NCBI GenBank assembly: GCA_030762935.1
Contig: CM060897.1
Coordinates: 115,448,676 to 115,512,675, forward strand
From: Hymenopus coronatus
Lineage: Eukaryota > Arthropoda > Insecta > Mantodea > Hymenopodidae
DNA length: 64,000 bases
Reading direction: 5' to 3'
Positions 1 to 11,019 of the stretch are shown one piece after another; the first letter of the stretch is position 1, and the number at the start of each line of letters is the position of its first letter. The notes under the pieces are model-generated. The model was given only the letters and a program-made list of their open reading frames with translations, searched no databases and was not told where the DNA came from. The translations under genes were made by a program, and so were the position numbers.

Positions 1-72
1 AAACCCGCCCTTGCGCCGCTTTGTCCACCACAAACCCCACATGCGATCGCTTTGAATCGCTTTGCGCGGCCT
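1..72 (-). mobile_element. SINE-D fragment (tRNA-derived), cut by the window edge
   Basis: The plus strand shows the family signature of a 'tttgtccaccacaaa' block followed by 'catgcgatcgctt'. The same block recurs near 11950, 19070 and 36260. The element reads on the minus strand and is cut by the window start. Confidence 0.5.
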
Positions 73-107
73 AAATTATTTGATGAAACATTATTATTCT
101 TAATATG

Positions 108-775
108 CACAAAGTAGTGTCTATGTCATATACATTTTTATAGAGTTAAAAGTTTCTAAGATATTTGTGGCCTTCCGTAGTGTAATAGTTACAAAGTAAC
201 TTCATATACTCAAGGTCCGGGTTCAAACCTGGCGGAGGATGATAGTATAAAGCTCCTTAGCATGACTTCCTTTGGAAGGGAAGTAAATCCGTTGGTCCCG
301 TGTAAAAGAACCTCAAACCGGATAAAGAAGCCTTTGAGCAAAATTAAGCGGTCTTTCACGCCGAGTATAGAATGAGACGCTGAGAACCACAGCAGTTAAA
401 AGAGCATCCAAAAATAAAACACCAGTAACATTTTTCGAGCTATTTTGCATTAGTGGTTTAGATTTTAAACCACTTAAAGCTTTTCTCAAACGGGAAGTCG
501 TCTTTATGTTTCATTACTCTGTTGTTTTTCTCTTGGCCAGGAAGAGAGCCAAATTGAAATTGTTTCACATAGCAACCGGCTTATGAAGGATTTGATTATT
601 GCGTTAGACTATATTCACATATTTCTCTTCTAGTTATTAGGAAGCAAGTTGTAATATCAGTTCTGTTAATGCTTATACAGATCGGCATGGTGTAGATAAA
701 AGACGCATTGTTTATAAGAATAGTTTATTTTAGAGCAAGTAGATAAAGTCATGTGAATAGAACACATTATATTTT
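108..775 (-). mobile_element. HINE-1 copy, split by a SINE-A
   Basis: Reverse-oriented copy lacking its hairpin end. It runs from the 'tatgtcatatacattttta' block, is interrupted by SINE-A, and resumes to the 5' terminus near 740-770 (agataaagtcatgtgaatag, then aacacatta). It shows that SINE-A arrived after HINE-1. Confidence 0.65.
168..422 (+). mobile_element. SINE-A copy 1 (tRNA-derived)
   Basis: The 5' head is tRNA-like: a degenerate A box near 178-190 and the B box GGTTCAAACCT near 219. The family-specific body follows (ggcggaggat, 'ttggtcccgtg', 'aagcggtctttcacgcc', 'gctgagaaccacag'). It lacks the 'tagatttacggcacg' stretch seen in the other copies. It sits inside a HINE-1 copy, with a weak flanking duplication (about tctaagatattt / ttcgagctattt). 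Confidence 0.75.
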
Positions 776-910
776 TCTTTTTAGTATACCGTACATAAAA
801 CTGTAAGAATACTTGTTTGAAGTTATTCCATACACGAAATATCTGTAAAACTTAACAGATGAGCTGGCAATAAGCGTCAGAAGATAGAAATGTTTCATTC
901 AAATAACAAA

Positions 911-1036
911 GGAAGTGATGGAAATTGTACCGTTGAGAAGCTACTTCCCAGCCGAACGCTCATTCTTAACAGCTTAACTCTAATACTCAGTAAATGACTA
1001 TGACATACTTAAATTTGGGAATGGAGTAGAAAAGTC
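911..1036. repeat. Left member of a direct repeat flanking a HINE-1 copy
   Basis: It contains 'agccgaacgctcattct' and 'catacttaaatttggga'. The same ordered blocks recur at 1922-2083 on the other side of the HINE-1 copy at 1037-1906, with indels and substitutions. Confidence 0.6.
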
Positions 1037-1906
1037 CAACGTGTTACCTTCACGTGACTTCCTCTACCTATTCTGCAACTAAATGATTCTTGTAAAAGAT
1101 TATTTTATTATATTACTTGCTACTATTGTCTTATTCCTTGCTTCCTTGTAAGTAGAAGGGAAATAAGAGAATACCTTAAAGAAACGCGATAGTTACGTCT
1201 TTTAAAAGCTGGTCGCTATATGAGATATTGAATAGTTCTCTTTGCACGGCCAGGAGTAAAATAAAAGAGAAACGAAACAAAAGATGGCTTCTGGTTTGAG
1301 AAAATTTTAAGTGGTTTAAACCAATAACTCTACAGAAATGTCTATAAATTGTGTGTTTTAAGGAGAACTGAATTTTTTGCATTAAGCTTTTGTCTGTCTC
1401 ATTAAGTTTCCGGGTTTTGGGAAATTCACCCAGTATGAAGAGGTCTCTATTGGCTATTCCCGGAAATTTCAAGATATACATTTTATTTTTTATGATTCAT
1501 CTTTAATATATGCTATTTATTTCAAAATCACTAGAGTCGTTTTTGAGAAAAACAAAATATTCAAAGCATTTACTTTGTAAGTATAAGTTGGGATAATTTC
1601 CTTGAAAATATTGGAAGATGCTAAACTTAAATTCTAAATTTGGTATTTATTGGTCGTTAGTTTCTGAGCCACGCTATCCAAAAATGCGCGCGCACACACA
1701 GACACTAACTGACCTTTTGCAGAATTGCTTTTATTTTGGATTCAGGAGTCTTCAAAAAATATATTTCTGGTAAAATCTGGGAATCAAGATATAAGGTAGA
1801 CTTTAATACCTTCTCTAGTTTCTAGGTGCATTGTTTTTGTTGGTTTTTGGCTTTCAAATTCAACATGCGGATGTATATTGTACATACGTGCTAGAGAAAG
1901 TAAAAC
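1037..1906 (+). mobile_element. HINE-1 copy, near full length
   Basis: The 5' terminus is degenerate (acgtgttaccttcacgtgac). The internal order matches other copies, and the 3' end (tacgtgctagagaaagta) lies near 1888-1905. It contains CA-rich sequence near 1690. An extra stretch (about 1820-1870) sits before the hairpin. Confidence 0.7.
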
Positions 1907-1921
1907 AGCACCTTTCCTTAA

Positions 1922-2083
1922 ACGAAATGGTGGAATTTGTACCGTTTAGAAGCTACCTCAGACAAAATGAATTTTCTTACAGCCGAACGCTCATTCTCAC
2001 TTAACTCTGAAGACCCATTAAATGCTTAAGTGATTTGAATGGAGATTTATGAGATACTTAAATTTGGAAACCGAGTAGAGAAG
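1922..2083. repeat. Right member of the direct repeat flanking a HINE-1 copy
   Basis: Diverged duplicate of 911-1036, containing 'agccgaacgctcattct' and 'gatacttaaatttgg'. It carries about 30 extra bases relative to the left member. Confidence 0.6.
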
Positions 2084-2624
2084 CAAAGGGAGTAGAAAAA
2101 TGTGACATCGGAACCTTGCTATAGTTCCAAGTCTTTCACATTCTCCCGACGAGAATAATTTATTTTAAATACTATCCTCTGGGCACTACGCCCGGCGGTG
2201 GAAAGGTTTCGGGAAGGATTAAAAAATATATCAACCGGACTAGAGACATTATGTAAATAATGAAAGTTTAAAGCCTAGCCAGAGAGCGCAGAATTGTCGC
2301 AGTTAAGATAAAGGCCATTCACGTAAAATATTTGTTTTTGCGCTTCAGCGATGGGCGAAAGGAGAGGATGGTGGGGGAGGAGGAAAGAGCCAAGCGACCG
2401 CCCCGCTTCTGCAGCTAATCTCATCAATAATTAAAACGCAATCTGCAAAGTCGTCCTTGCTTTTAAATGTTTCATGCGAGGGGTTCCAATTTTGGGAGCA
2501 TCAATCGCTATTGCTATATGCCGATACAGCTTCATCAGCAAATGCGTTTGGGAATTGTATTCTTAATTCTTTTATGAGTGTGTTTTAGTGGCTTGTATGA
2601 CTAGGAAGTTGAGGAGACTCCAAA
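2084..2624. other. Unclassified, locally GC-richer non-coding stretch
   Basis: No open frame or repeat was recognised. The 2160-2460 part is unusually G/C- and purine-rich for the window (gggcgaaaggagaggatgg, then gggggaggagg). It could be a regulatory segment or an old unrelated repeat. I cannot tell. Confidence 0.3.
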
Positions 2625-2697
2625 TTTTTTTCTAGTGCTGAAGACGAGCCTCAAAATATATATGTTCACTGCCGCTCATTACAAAATTCTGAAATTT
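2625..2697. repeat. Left member of a second direct repeat flanking a HINE-1 copy
   Basis: It begins ttttttctagtg and ends in aaattctgaaatttt. A diverged copy is at 3524-3597, immediately beyond the HINE-1 copy. Confidence 0.65.
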
Positions 2698-3526
2698 TAC
2701 TTTCTCTACACGTACTATGTATTGTAATGCACCCACAAAGCCGATACCGAGATTTCACCGGAAATATACGTTCTGAGAACCCCTGAATACAAAAAAAAGT
2801 ATTTTTCGAAAAATGCCTGTGTGAGTCTGTGTGTCTACCCATGTGTGTCTGTGTGTATGCATGTGTGAGCAGCATAGGTCAAACACAAAGTCCGTTAGAT
2901 ACCAAACTTGGTATTTAAGTTCTGTGACTTCCAAGGATGCGACACGAAGATTTTCAAGGAAATCCCCCCACCCCAACCACCCTTACCATGGAAAAAAATC
3001 AAAAATTTTAATTGTATAAAATTGGCTCTAACGATTTTGATTAAGATATCTTATATTTAAGGTATTTGAAAGACAAATAAAATGTATATCTTGAATTGTC
3101 TGGGAATAGCCTTTGAAGAATACTTAATTCGGGATGAATTTTACACAATGATGGACAAAAACTTACTGCACAAGAAATGTAGATCACAATAAAACACACA
3201 ATTTATGTTATATACATTTCTTTTATGGAGTTAATCGTTTTTTAGATATTCCTTGTTTTGGTTTAAGCTTTGAAAAACTTTTCTCATACAGGAATTTGTA
3301 AACTCCTGTCCATATAAACAAGGAAGCTTCAGTCACATAGATACCAGCCTTTGACTATCAGTTTAATTTATGATACTCCCTTATTTCCCGTCTACTTAAC
3401 ATGGTAATAAGATTATCTCTACTAATTTTTCTGAATTAGCATGAAGTAAATAGAAGCACAAGCTTTTTAAAAATAATTTGTTGCAGAGATATAGAGAAAA
3501 TCAGGTGAATGGAACACATCAGATTT
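2698..3526 (-). mobile_element. HINE-1 copy
   Basis: It starts tactttctctacacgtacta with one hairpin arm largely lost. A GT-rich microsatellite is at 2820-2865. The core 'taccaaacttggtattta' is near 2901, and the 5' terminus (gaatggaacacatcagatt) lies at 3508-3526. Confidence 0.8.
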
Positions 3527-3597
3527 TTTTTCTAGTGTCTGGAGACGAGGCCCAACACATATATGTTCCCTGTCGCTCATTATAAAATTCTGGATTT
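3524..3597. repeat. Right member of the second direct repeat flanking a HINE-1 copy
   Basis: Matches 2625-2697 (ttttctagtg, 'gagacgag', 'atatatgttc', 'cgctcatta', 'aaaattctg'). Confidence 0.65.
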
Positions 3598-4840
3598 TTG
3601 TTGTTATTTTTTCCATCTGCGTTATTTTTATATAAGGTATTTTATATATTAGGTAAATGAATTTCTCACATTTTCTTAAAATCTGTGACGATGGCATTAT
3701 GAGCTCTAAGTTAACCAAAATTAGTACACTTGTCAAACCTGCCATATTCTTTCCATTTATGTTCTTGAATTCATAATATATTATACATATTTTACTTTTT
3801 TAATATGTATTTATTTATAGCAAATTCTGCATTTATGCTATTTAGTGTACTTTTCCTATAAAACTTTTTAATACTTGTATTGTTATTTTTTCATGTGTAT
3901 CTGAAGCATAAAGGAAAACTTTGAATCAATTCCTTTCTTTATTTAGCTTGTTTAAAAAATTACATATAATTTTAAATACTTTGGAAATTTTTAATAGTTT
4001 CTGAAACTATTTATTTTTTAGAAAATAATTTAGAACAGATATAAAAAATGTAATTTAATTCAGAGTATTTCTAAAACATTTGAACCAATAGATTAAGGAA
4101 AAAGTACATATTGTTAACAACATTTAAAATATCGGAAAATGGCAAAAAACAAAAACACTGCATCTGTAAAGTACAAATGAGATTTCTAAGCTTCTAATGC
4201 TGTCCAGCACCATAATCCTCATCTTCCTTCCTTTTGGTATTCTCTCTCGACCTGGCTGCTCCTCTTTTCTCTCATGTTTAGATATTACAACATGATTTTT
4301 TTTTTTTTTTTTTTTACCAGCACTTGTCACTACGACCCATAGTTGAGCAATATTCTTTGAGAGGAACACAAATACAAGGAATTAAATGTTTTCTAGCAGC
4401 CTTCCTACTTTCTCCATGCGGTCACAACATTACAGGCGCCCTCTGAATATAATTCCATGCAGCCAGGTAAATTTTTCCTACAAAACTGTAAATGGGAAGT
4501 TTACCTCAAATATGTCTGACTGTGAGCTTACCTCACTGCAACTCTTAAAGCCTAGGCATTTAAGGATACAAAGCATTAGGGTTACTTGTTTGTGGGGAAA
4601 AATAGCAGGAAGCTAGTTAACACTCTTCTGAACCGAATCCACAAAAAATAAAATTTCAAAATCTTCAAAATTTTTCTAGTGTAACGCCCCCATAGAGAAA
4701 GATTCTTGTATAGTACATTTTAAAAGATAGAGCTTTTAAATATTGCATATTAATTTCACTAATTTGTATTAGTGTTTCCGTGAAATTTCAGTTATCTGTA
4801 GCTAATATTTTCGGATTTTCAGTAAAAATTCCCCCCTTAA
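3598..4840. other. Unclassified AT-rich stretch
   Basis: A poly-T run is at about 4291-4314. There is a short less AT-rich patch near 4386-4480. I recognise no gene or repeat. Confidence 0.3.
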
Positions 4841-5398
4841 TTTTTTATTTTCTCAAAAATGGGAATAGATTTTTATTAAAATACCGCACATTAAAGACAT
4901 TTAAATCACAAATAGAATGTGTACCTTGAATTTTCTGCAAATAGCTTCTGAATACCTATTCATTCTGGAAAGCATTCACGCAAATGGTAAACCGTAAGAG
5001 AAATACAAAAACTTACTACAACAAAAATTTAGATCTCCTTAATACACAATTTATGTCTTATCTATACATGTTTTTTCTTGGAGTTGTTTAATGCTGATAT
5101 ATTTCTTTTTACTGATCTCCATTTAAAATACTAAAATTTTTCTCATACGGGGATTTTTAAACTCCTGGCCATACAAAGAAATTAATTTCAATCACAAAGG
5201 ATACAGCTTTTAAATTTTTTGACTATTACTTTAGTCTAGTGTATATTCTTATTTGCCTTATACTTACAAAGAAATAGATAATTAGATGCATTCTAATAAT
5301 GCTTATCTCGATTAACACGAAGTAGAAGAATAAGATTTTAACAATAATTTGTTACAGACATGTAGAGAATGTCGCCTGAATGGAACGCATGAGGTTTT
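4841..5398 (-). mobile_element. HINE-1 copy lacking the hairpin half
   Basis: It runs from the 'tttctcaaaaatgg' block to the 5' terminus near 5360-5395 (gcctgaatggaacgcatgag). It directly abuts another reverse fragment at its core 'tagaaaggtctgtgtg' site. Confidence 0.65.
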
Positions 5399-5625
5399 CA
5401 TAGAAAGGTCTGTGTGTGCATGTGAACATGATACCTCAAAAACGAAAAGTGTATTAAATACAAAACTTGACATTTAAATTCAGCAGCTTCCAAAGCTGCA
5501 ACTCAAATATATTCAAGAAAATGCCCCACTCCAGAATAGCATTTACATGGAAACATTTTTGAAAATGTTGATTTTCTCAATAATTGCTCTATTGATTTTG
5601 ATTACAATACCCTATATTACACGTA
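5399..5625 (-). mobile_element. HINE-1 core fragment
   Basis: Reverse-oriented core from 'tagaaaggtctgtgtg' through 'gattttgattacaataccc'. It looks like the remainder of an older copy into which the 4841-5398 copy was inserted. Confidence 0.6.
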
Positions 5626-5639
5626 AGCTTTTGTGTATT

Positions 5640-6130
5640 ACTTAAGGTTTGTCATTTATACAAGTCATCAAGAATGAAGAGGATTTCAAAGACTATTTCC
5701 AGAAAATTCAAGATATACATTTTGTTTCTCATAAAAATATCGTAAACATAAGGTAGTTTAATCAAAATCATCCCAGCCGTGCTTGAGAAAATCAAAATTT
5801 TCGAAAAGAGTAGTTTGGGATGGAGGGGATTTCTTGAAAATCTTCGTGTCGCATCCTTGGAATATACTAAACTTAAATACCAAGTTTGGTATATAACGCT
5901 CTTTTCGTTTTTGAGCTATGCTGCCCATACACACACACACACACACAACATACACACACTCACAAACAGACAGGTACTCACATGGACATTTTCATAAAAA
6001 TGCATTTTTGGATTCAGGGATTTCAAAACATGCATTTCCGGTGAAATCTCAGTATGGAATGTTTGCGTGCAACACAATACCTTCTCTATACACTATGCAT
6101 TTACTATGTGTGGAGAAAGTAAAAAGTGAA
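5640..6130 (+). mobile_element. HINE-1 copy, 5'-truncated
   Basis: It contains the 'cagaaaattcaagatatac' block, the core 'taccaagtttggtata', a (CA)n tract at 5930-5960 and the 3' terminus 'tggagaaagtaaaaa' at 6112-6126. Confidence 0.75.
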
Positions 6131-7148
6131 TGTAACCTATATTTTCTGCGCATCTGTACATGCACGGATCAAAACGAATAAATAAATATCGGAAGCTGGT
6201 ATTAGGAAAAATAAATATTCCCTTAATAACGAAGCTCAAACATTAAAAAATAAATGAATTTGTAAATGTTTCTATTTAATTGTGCGTAGTTATTTGCAAC
6301 ATTAAATATCGCTACAACAGAATAGATAATGGTGGAAATCCATATTGTTGAGCATAGAATATAACTGTGTGCACATTCTGCCATTTACCTATGTTGAATC
6401 ATAATAAATCGTTACGGTTTCTCATATCGCCATTTAATTAATGGCCGCTAGATGTATTTGCACGGCATATGGGCGAAATGGTTACAATTAACAACCAAAT
6501 TGAAAATATCCCTAACGTTTTCCAGCAAACAAAGCAGTGCAGATACTGTTATGTATGTTCGACATAATCATTATCATCAGGGCTCAGATTGTGATGACCT
6601 ACATTTTGAAAAATTACCTATAAAATGAATAAAATTTATCAAAAAATTGTTCAGGCCAACTCCTGATCTAGTAATCAATGTTTTACTTGCAAATGCTTAC
6701 GGATTCCGGCAATCAATACAGTACAGAAGGGTAAGAAACATATAAAGCAGAAGATGTTCCTACAGCGAAGTTATTGCTCACCGTCTGCACATCTTTGCCC
6801 GACTTCATTTTCACAGGTGCGGCAAAGCAATGGCATTAGTTAAAGGTGACAAAAATAGCGATAATTCAAGTGGCCAAACTATGAAAATATCAATAACATG
6901 AAAATGTGTTCTATTTGGTAATTCCGATGTGTTTAGTCCTTATAGATCCCTTAGCTCCTACACTTTGCGGCTTAGGGACCTCAACCCCTTGTCTACGGTT
7001 TTCTTTCTCGCTAACTTCAGATTGGGAATGTTGATAACACGCGGAGTTCAAAGAAGCATGAAGCAATATTATCATGATACCTCGGAGAAGATGTCCCTTA
7101 TGTTTGAGAATCAAAACGACACAGCAGTGACAAAAAGTGTCTGCTGTG
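6131..7148. other. Unclassified stretch upstream of the candidate exon
   Basis: AT-rich with no recognised repeat. An open frame at 6929-7148 continues into the HINE-1 fragment and then into the candidate exon, but nothing in it resembles a known family. I treat it as intron or intergenic sequence. Confidence 0.3.
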
Positions 7149-7329
7149 CTTATAAGCGTACACACACACAAAAAAAGACACAAACGGACAGTTTTCTAAA
7201 AATGCTCTTTTTGGAATCAGAGTGTCTCAAAACATGTATTTCCAGTGAAATCTCGGTATTGAATTTTGAGTGCATTATAATACTTTCTCTATACACTATG
7301 TACATAGTACGTGTAGAGAAAGTAAAAAT
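7149..7329 (+). mobile_element. HINE-1 3' end fragment
   Basis: Only the microsatellite (cacacacac near 7162), the 'ccagtgaaatctcggta' block and the full hairpin (7283-7327, ending tagagaaagtaaaaa) remain. It lies about 70 bp upstream of the candidate exon. Confidence 0.75.
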
Positions 7330-7399
7330 GAACGATAGCGCTTGTATATTTCTCCATGTATACGCGGCGTATGGAGTCAAGGGTCATTGTTTTTCGCAG

Positions 7400-7546
7400 T
7401 CAGCAGAGTGCCAAAATATGGGCGAGGTGTGCGTGAGAGTGACTGGTCCCGAAAAAGGAGACATTGACCAAGAATTAGAGTCAGTTATCGCTAGAACTTT
7501 GGACGAAAAGAAGCCAGCTGGATTGGTTTGGCAAGAGAGTGTTGAG
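7400..7546 (+). CDS. Candidate internal coding exon of an unrecognised host gene
   Basis: A pyrimidine-rich tract ending in AG (tttttcgcag, to 7399) is followed by an open 147-bp segment. It ends GAG followed by GTAAGC (7547-7552), a good donor. Acceptor and donor both fall on codon boundaries (phase 0), giving exactly 49 codons. The peptide starts SAECQNMGEVCVRVTGPEKG and ends in a charged, probably helical part (DIDQELES..LDEKK..GLVWQESVE). Composition is coding-like and unlike the surrounding repeats. I do not recognise the family and see no partner exon in the window. Alternatives are a chance open frame or an exon of an unrelated transposon. Confidence 0.4.
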
Positions 7547-7552
7547 GTAAGC

Positions 7553-7905
7553 TAAGGCACGTTTCGGATTTCACCATTTCTGGGGGGACATGTTTAAGCT
7601 TAAATTAACAAAATTAAGAATATTAGGGTCTACTCCCATGTTTTAAGGGCTTAATTTCTGGCGAATACTCTTATAAAGTACAACAAAACAAAAACTTGTT
7701 ATTAAGAATATTTAATAGCTCTGTAAAGTTTGTAATTCTTCATTCACTTTTACTTCCTATGTGGAAGCTTGTTAGGTGAGGTCAATGTAACTATTTTTTT
7801 TTTTTCCAATAGGTATATGTATGAAATACCTAGTTCAGATTCTTTACATTGAAGTTAAAATAATTCCTGCCAAATTTTATAAGGGATGAAGGCTGTTTTC
7901 CTAAT
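7553..7905. other. Unclassified sequence downstream of the candidate exon
   Basis: AT-rich, with a poly-T run near 7795-7805. No gene or recognised repeat. Compatible with intron sequence if the exon is real. Confidence 0.25.
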
Positions 7906-8521
7906 CAAATTAACTATTTCAGATATATTCCCTATTGATTTCAATTTTAATAATACTTATCTCAAACAGGAAGTCCTATGCGTTTCATATCTATTGTTCT
8001 ATTCATTGGCCATGCAAATAGATTCGAATTTAAATTTAAACCCGACCAGGTTTTAAATGATTTGACTATAACTTTAATAGTCATCCTCTGTGGTGTAATG
8101 GTTACCATGCTAACTTCATATACACAAGGTCGCGGGTTCAAACCCGGCGGAGGACGATGCATTTTTTTCGGGTGTGGCTTCCTTCGGAAGGGGAGTAAAG
8201 CAGTTGGTCCCGTGTCGTAGATTTACGGCACGTAAAAGAACCTCAAGCCTGAAAGAGAGGCCTATGAGCAAAATTAAACGGTATTTCACGCCCAATTTAG
8301 AAGGGGACGCTGAGAACCACAGTAGTTAAAGAGCGTCCATAAATAACACTTCATTTCCTTTTGTAACTTTAGTATATTCCTCTATTTCCCCTCTACTTAT
8401 AAGTAAGCAATTAATAAGATCATTTCCGCTGATTTTGTCTCGATAAGCATAATGTAGATAAAAGAATAAGCTTTTGTAGGAATAGTTTGGCACAGAATAG
8501 CAACACAACAAATAGTTTTTT
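7906..8521 (-). mobile_element. HINE-1 5' half, split by a SINE-A
   Basis: Reverse-oriented. HINE-1 sequence (gatttcaattttaataat, 'catgcaaatagat') stops at 8079. It resumes after the SINE with 'gtatattcctctatttcccc' and ends near 8521. Confidence 0.65.
8080..8363 (+). mobile_element. SINE-A copy 2 with target site duplication
   Basis: The head folds like a tRNA: tcctctg pairs with cggagga. The A box is within TGGTGTAATGGTTACC and the B box is GGTTCAAACCC. The head most resembles an Asp/Glu-type tRNA, though the anticodon arm is not conserved. The body carries 'ttggtcccgtgtcgtag' and 'gagcgtccataaataac'. An 11-bp flanking duplication (taactttaRta, 8069-8079 and 8364-8374) marks the insertion into HINE-1. 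Confidence 0.85.
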
Positions 8522-8607
8522 TAATCGAAATATGTATCTGGTAAAATTTTGGTACTGAGGTTTTGGGTAGAATGTAACGCAATCTATATGCCATGTACAT
8601 TGTAGAG
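8522..8607 (+). mobile_element. HINE-1 3' end fragment
   Basis: It has the 'tggtaaaattttggtactga' block and a decayed hairpin (atgccatgtacattgtagag). Confidence 0.5.
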
Positions 8608-9452
8608 AATAAATATCTATGTTACGCTCGCATGACTTTCTCTTACTGTTCTACAAATAGATTTCTTTCAAGAGATTATTTCTCTTCCTATGCCATGAGA
8701 TCAGCATAAACAGAATGTGCTGAACACTTAGTTCCTTATAAATAGAAGGAATGCGCTATGCTAAAGCGACACTCAAATGATTTAAAATATATCGATATGC
8801 GACTGTCATTGAAATTGACTTCTCTGCTTGGCCAACAGTAGAAGAAAATAAAAACGGACATTTCCGTCATAGATAAGTATATGCATTTTAAAATTGAATC
8901 CAATAAAGGAATATCTTGGAAATGGTCACCTCTACAGCAAACATGCAAATGATATAAATTGTGTGTTTTAACGATATATTCATGTTTATCGCAGTAAATA
9001 TGTGTTTATCTCTTACGATTTAACCGCTATGCAAAATTCTGCAAAACTCAACCAGAATAAAGTGCTCTTCAGAGGTTATTCCCAGAAAACTCAAAGTGTA
9101 CATTTTATTTGTGTTGCGAATAACTTTAACAGATGAATTTTATTTTTTTTTTTTTGAGAAAAAACAATTTTCGGGTAAATAGTAGTTTGTGGTGGGGAGA
9201 TTTAATTGAAAATCTACATGTCGCATCCTTGGAAGATAATAAACTTAAACACCAAGTTTGGTATTTGACCATCTTTTAGTTTTTTAGCTATGCTGTCCAC
9301 AGACACATATGAACCTTTTTCTAAAAATGTGTCTTTTTAATTCAGGGGGTTTCAAAACATATAGTGAAATGTTTGAAATCTCGGGATTGAATGTTTGGGT
9401 ATAATAGAATATCTTCTCTATAAACTATGTACATAGTAAGTGTAGAGAAAGT
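8608..9452 (+). mobile_element. HINE-1 copy
   Basis: It runs from a decayed 5' terminus (cgcatgactttctctta, about 8628) through the core 'caccaagtttggtattt' to the intact 3' terminus (9416-9450, agtgtagagaaagtaaaaa). Confidence 0.75.
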
Positions 9453-10250
9453 AAAAATGTGGAATTTCACGTAACTGTCCCATAAGACTAGCATCTAATC
9501 TAAGGCTTTGAGAACATTGGATCTATTCTCAGAGGTGCCTTATATCAACAAATACATTTATTTTGGTTTCCTTTTCTTGGCTGAAACGTGTTTGATTTAA
9601 AAATATCTACATCCATTATGTCTAACCAAAATATGATATTACGGTTTCCAAACTGTGATGAAGAAAAGCAACGTTGGAACCAGAATATAAACAAACAAAA
9701 GGGAGTGGAGGAGCATTACGCAAGGATCCAATATTAAAACCTGACACAGGCAGAATAAATTTATAGAACACTTTGGAGAAAGCGAGGAGGATATGCGCGA
9801 ATGGCAGACAGCTGCGATATAAATCAGAGTGAGATGTGAGTGAGTAATGCTCTTCTACCTTTTAACGCGACCAACTGTCGACGCTGCCTGCCTGAACAAG
9901 GAACGAATAATACTCCCGCATGCATGAACGTTAGACACAACTTTTCATTTTTGTAAGCTCCATGGATTTGTTTTCTTTTTGTATTTATGCCAACCTCCGG
10001 AATTGTACCCGCTTTTCCCCTTTCTTCACTTCAATGAAACGTATTCCCTTCAGCATGTCATCGCTATGTTAGCGCCAGGTCTGAATAGAGACTATAAAAC
10101 TCTGAAACTGCACACAAAGTATGACGTTTCTAACAAAATCGATATTGATGTCGATTTTATCTATCAAGTGGATAGTAGATGAAGAAGGAATTGGATTCCA
10201 ACCTAAAAGATCTGAAAAGAGAATTTTTTCTGATTTGTCTGTTAACGATA
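9453..10250. other. Unclassified stretch
   Basis: No gene or known repeat seen. A slightly less AT-rich patch lies at 9690-9940. Confidence 0.25.
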
Positions 10251-10962
10251 TCTTCAAGTTTACAGTTTATAGAGAAGGTATTGCACTCCACCCAAAAAAT
10301 CGATACCGATATTTCATCGGAAATATATATATTTAGGGTACCCTTTATCTAAAAAAAGCATTTTCGGAAAAATGTCCGTCTGTGTCCGTGTGTCTGTGAA
10401 CACGATAACTCAAAAAACGAAAAGTAAGTAAAACACCAAACTTGAAGTTTAGTATCTTCCAGGAATGCGACACGAAGATTTTGAGAAAAATCCCCCACCC
10501 CCAACTACCCTTTCTATGAAACTTTTATGGAACTTATTTTTTATTTTCTCAAAAATGGCTCTAATGATTTTGACTGAAATTTCGTATATTAAAGATATTT
10601 ACCTGATAAATAAAATGTATATTTTGAATTTTCTGGGAATAGCCTCTAAAGAGTACTTTATTCTGCATGAACTTTACGGAATTTTAATAATTGCTAAACA
10701 GTAAGAGATGGGCAAAAACTTACTACACAAAAAATGCAGAGCACGTTAAAACATAGCAACTAGCTTTTGACTATCATTTTAACCTATGATACTCCCTTAT
10801 TTTGCTTCTAGTTACAAGGAAGCAAGTAATAAGACTATTTCTGCTAATTTTTTTCTGGGTCAGCATGAAGTAAATGGAAGAATAAGCATTTTAAAAATAA
10901 TTTGTTCCAGAGTTGTAGAAAGTTGTGTGAATGGAATACATCATATTATTATTTTTTTTTTA
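10251..10962 (-). mobile_element. HINE-1 copy
   Basis: It starts in the hairpin remnant (tatagagaaggtattgcactc, about 10268). It has the GT-rich core near 10370-10395 and ends at the decayed 5' terminus (gtgtgaatggaatacatcat). Confidence 0.7.
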
Positions 10963-11019
10963 CTTCTCGGATAATAAGTATTTAAATACAACCTTCAATG
11001 GATGTACATAATACAGGCA

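Noticed and set aside
6929..7399. Upstream extension of the 208-aa frame around the candidate exon
   Set aside because: It passes through a HINE-1 fragment including its hairpin. Only the segment after the splice acceptor looks coding.
8084..8157. Apparent tRNA gene (Asp/Glu-like cloverleaf)
   Set aside because: The same head occurs four times with a shared 200-bp body and target duplications, so it is a SINE head. The anticodon arm is not maintained.
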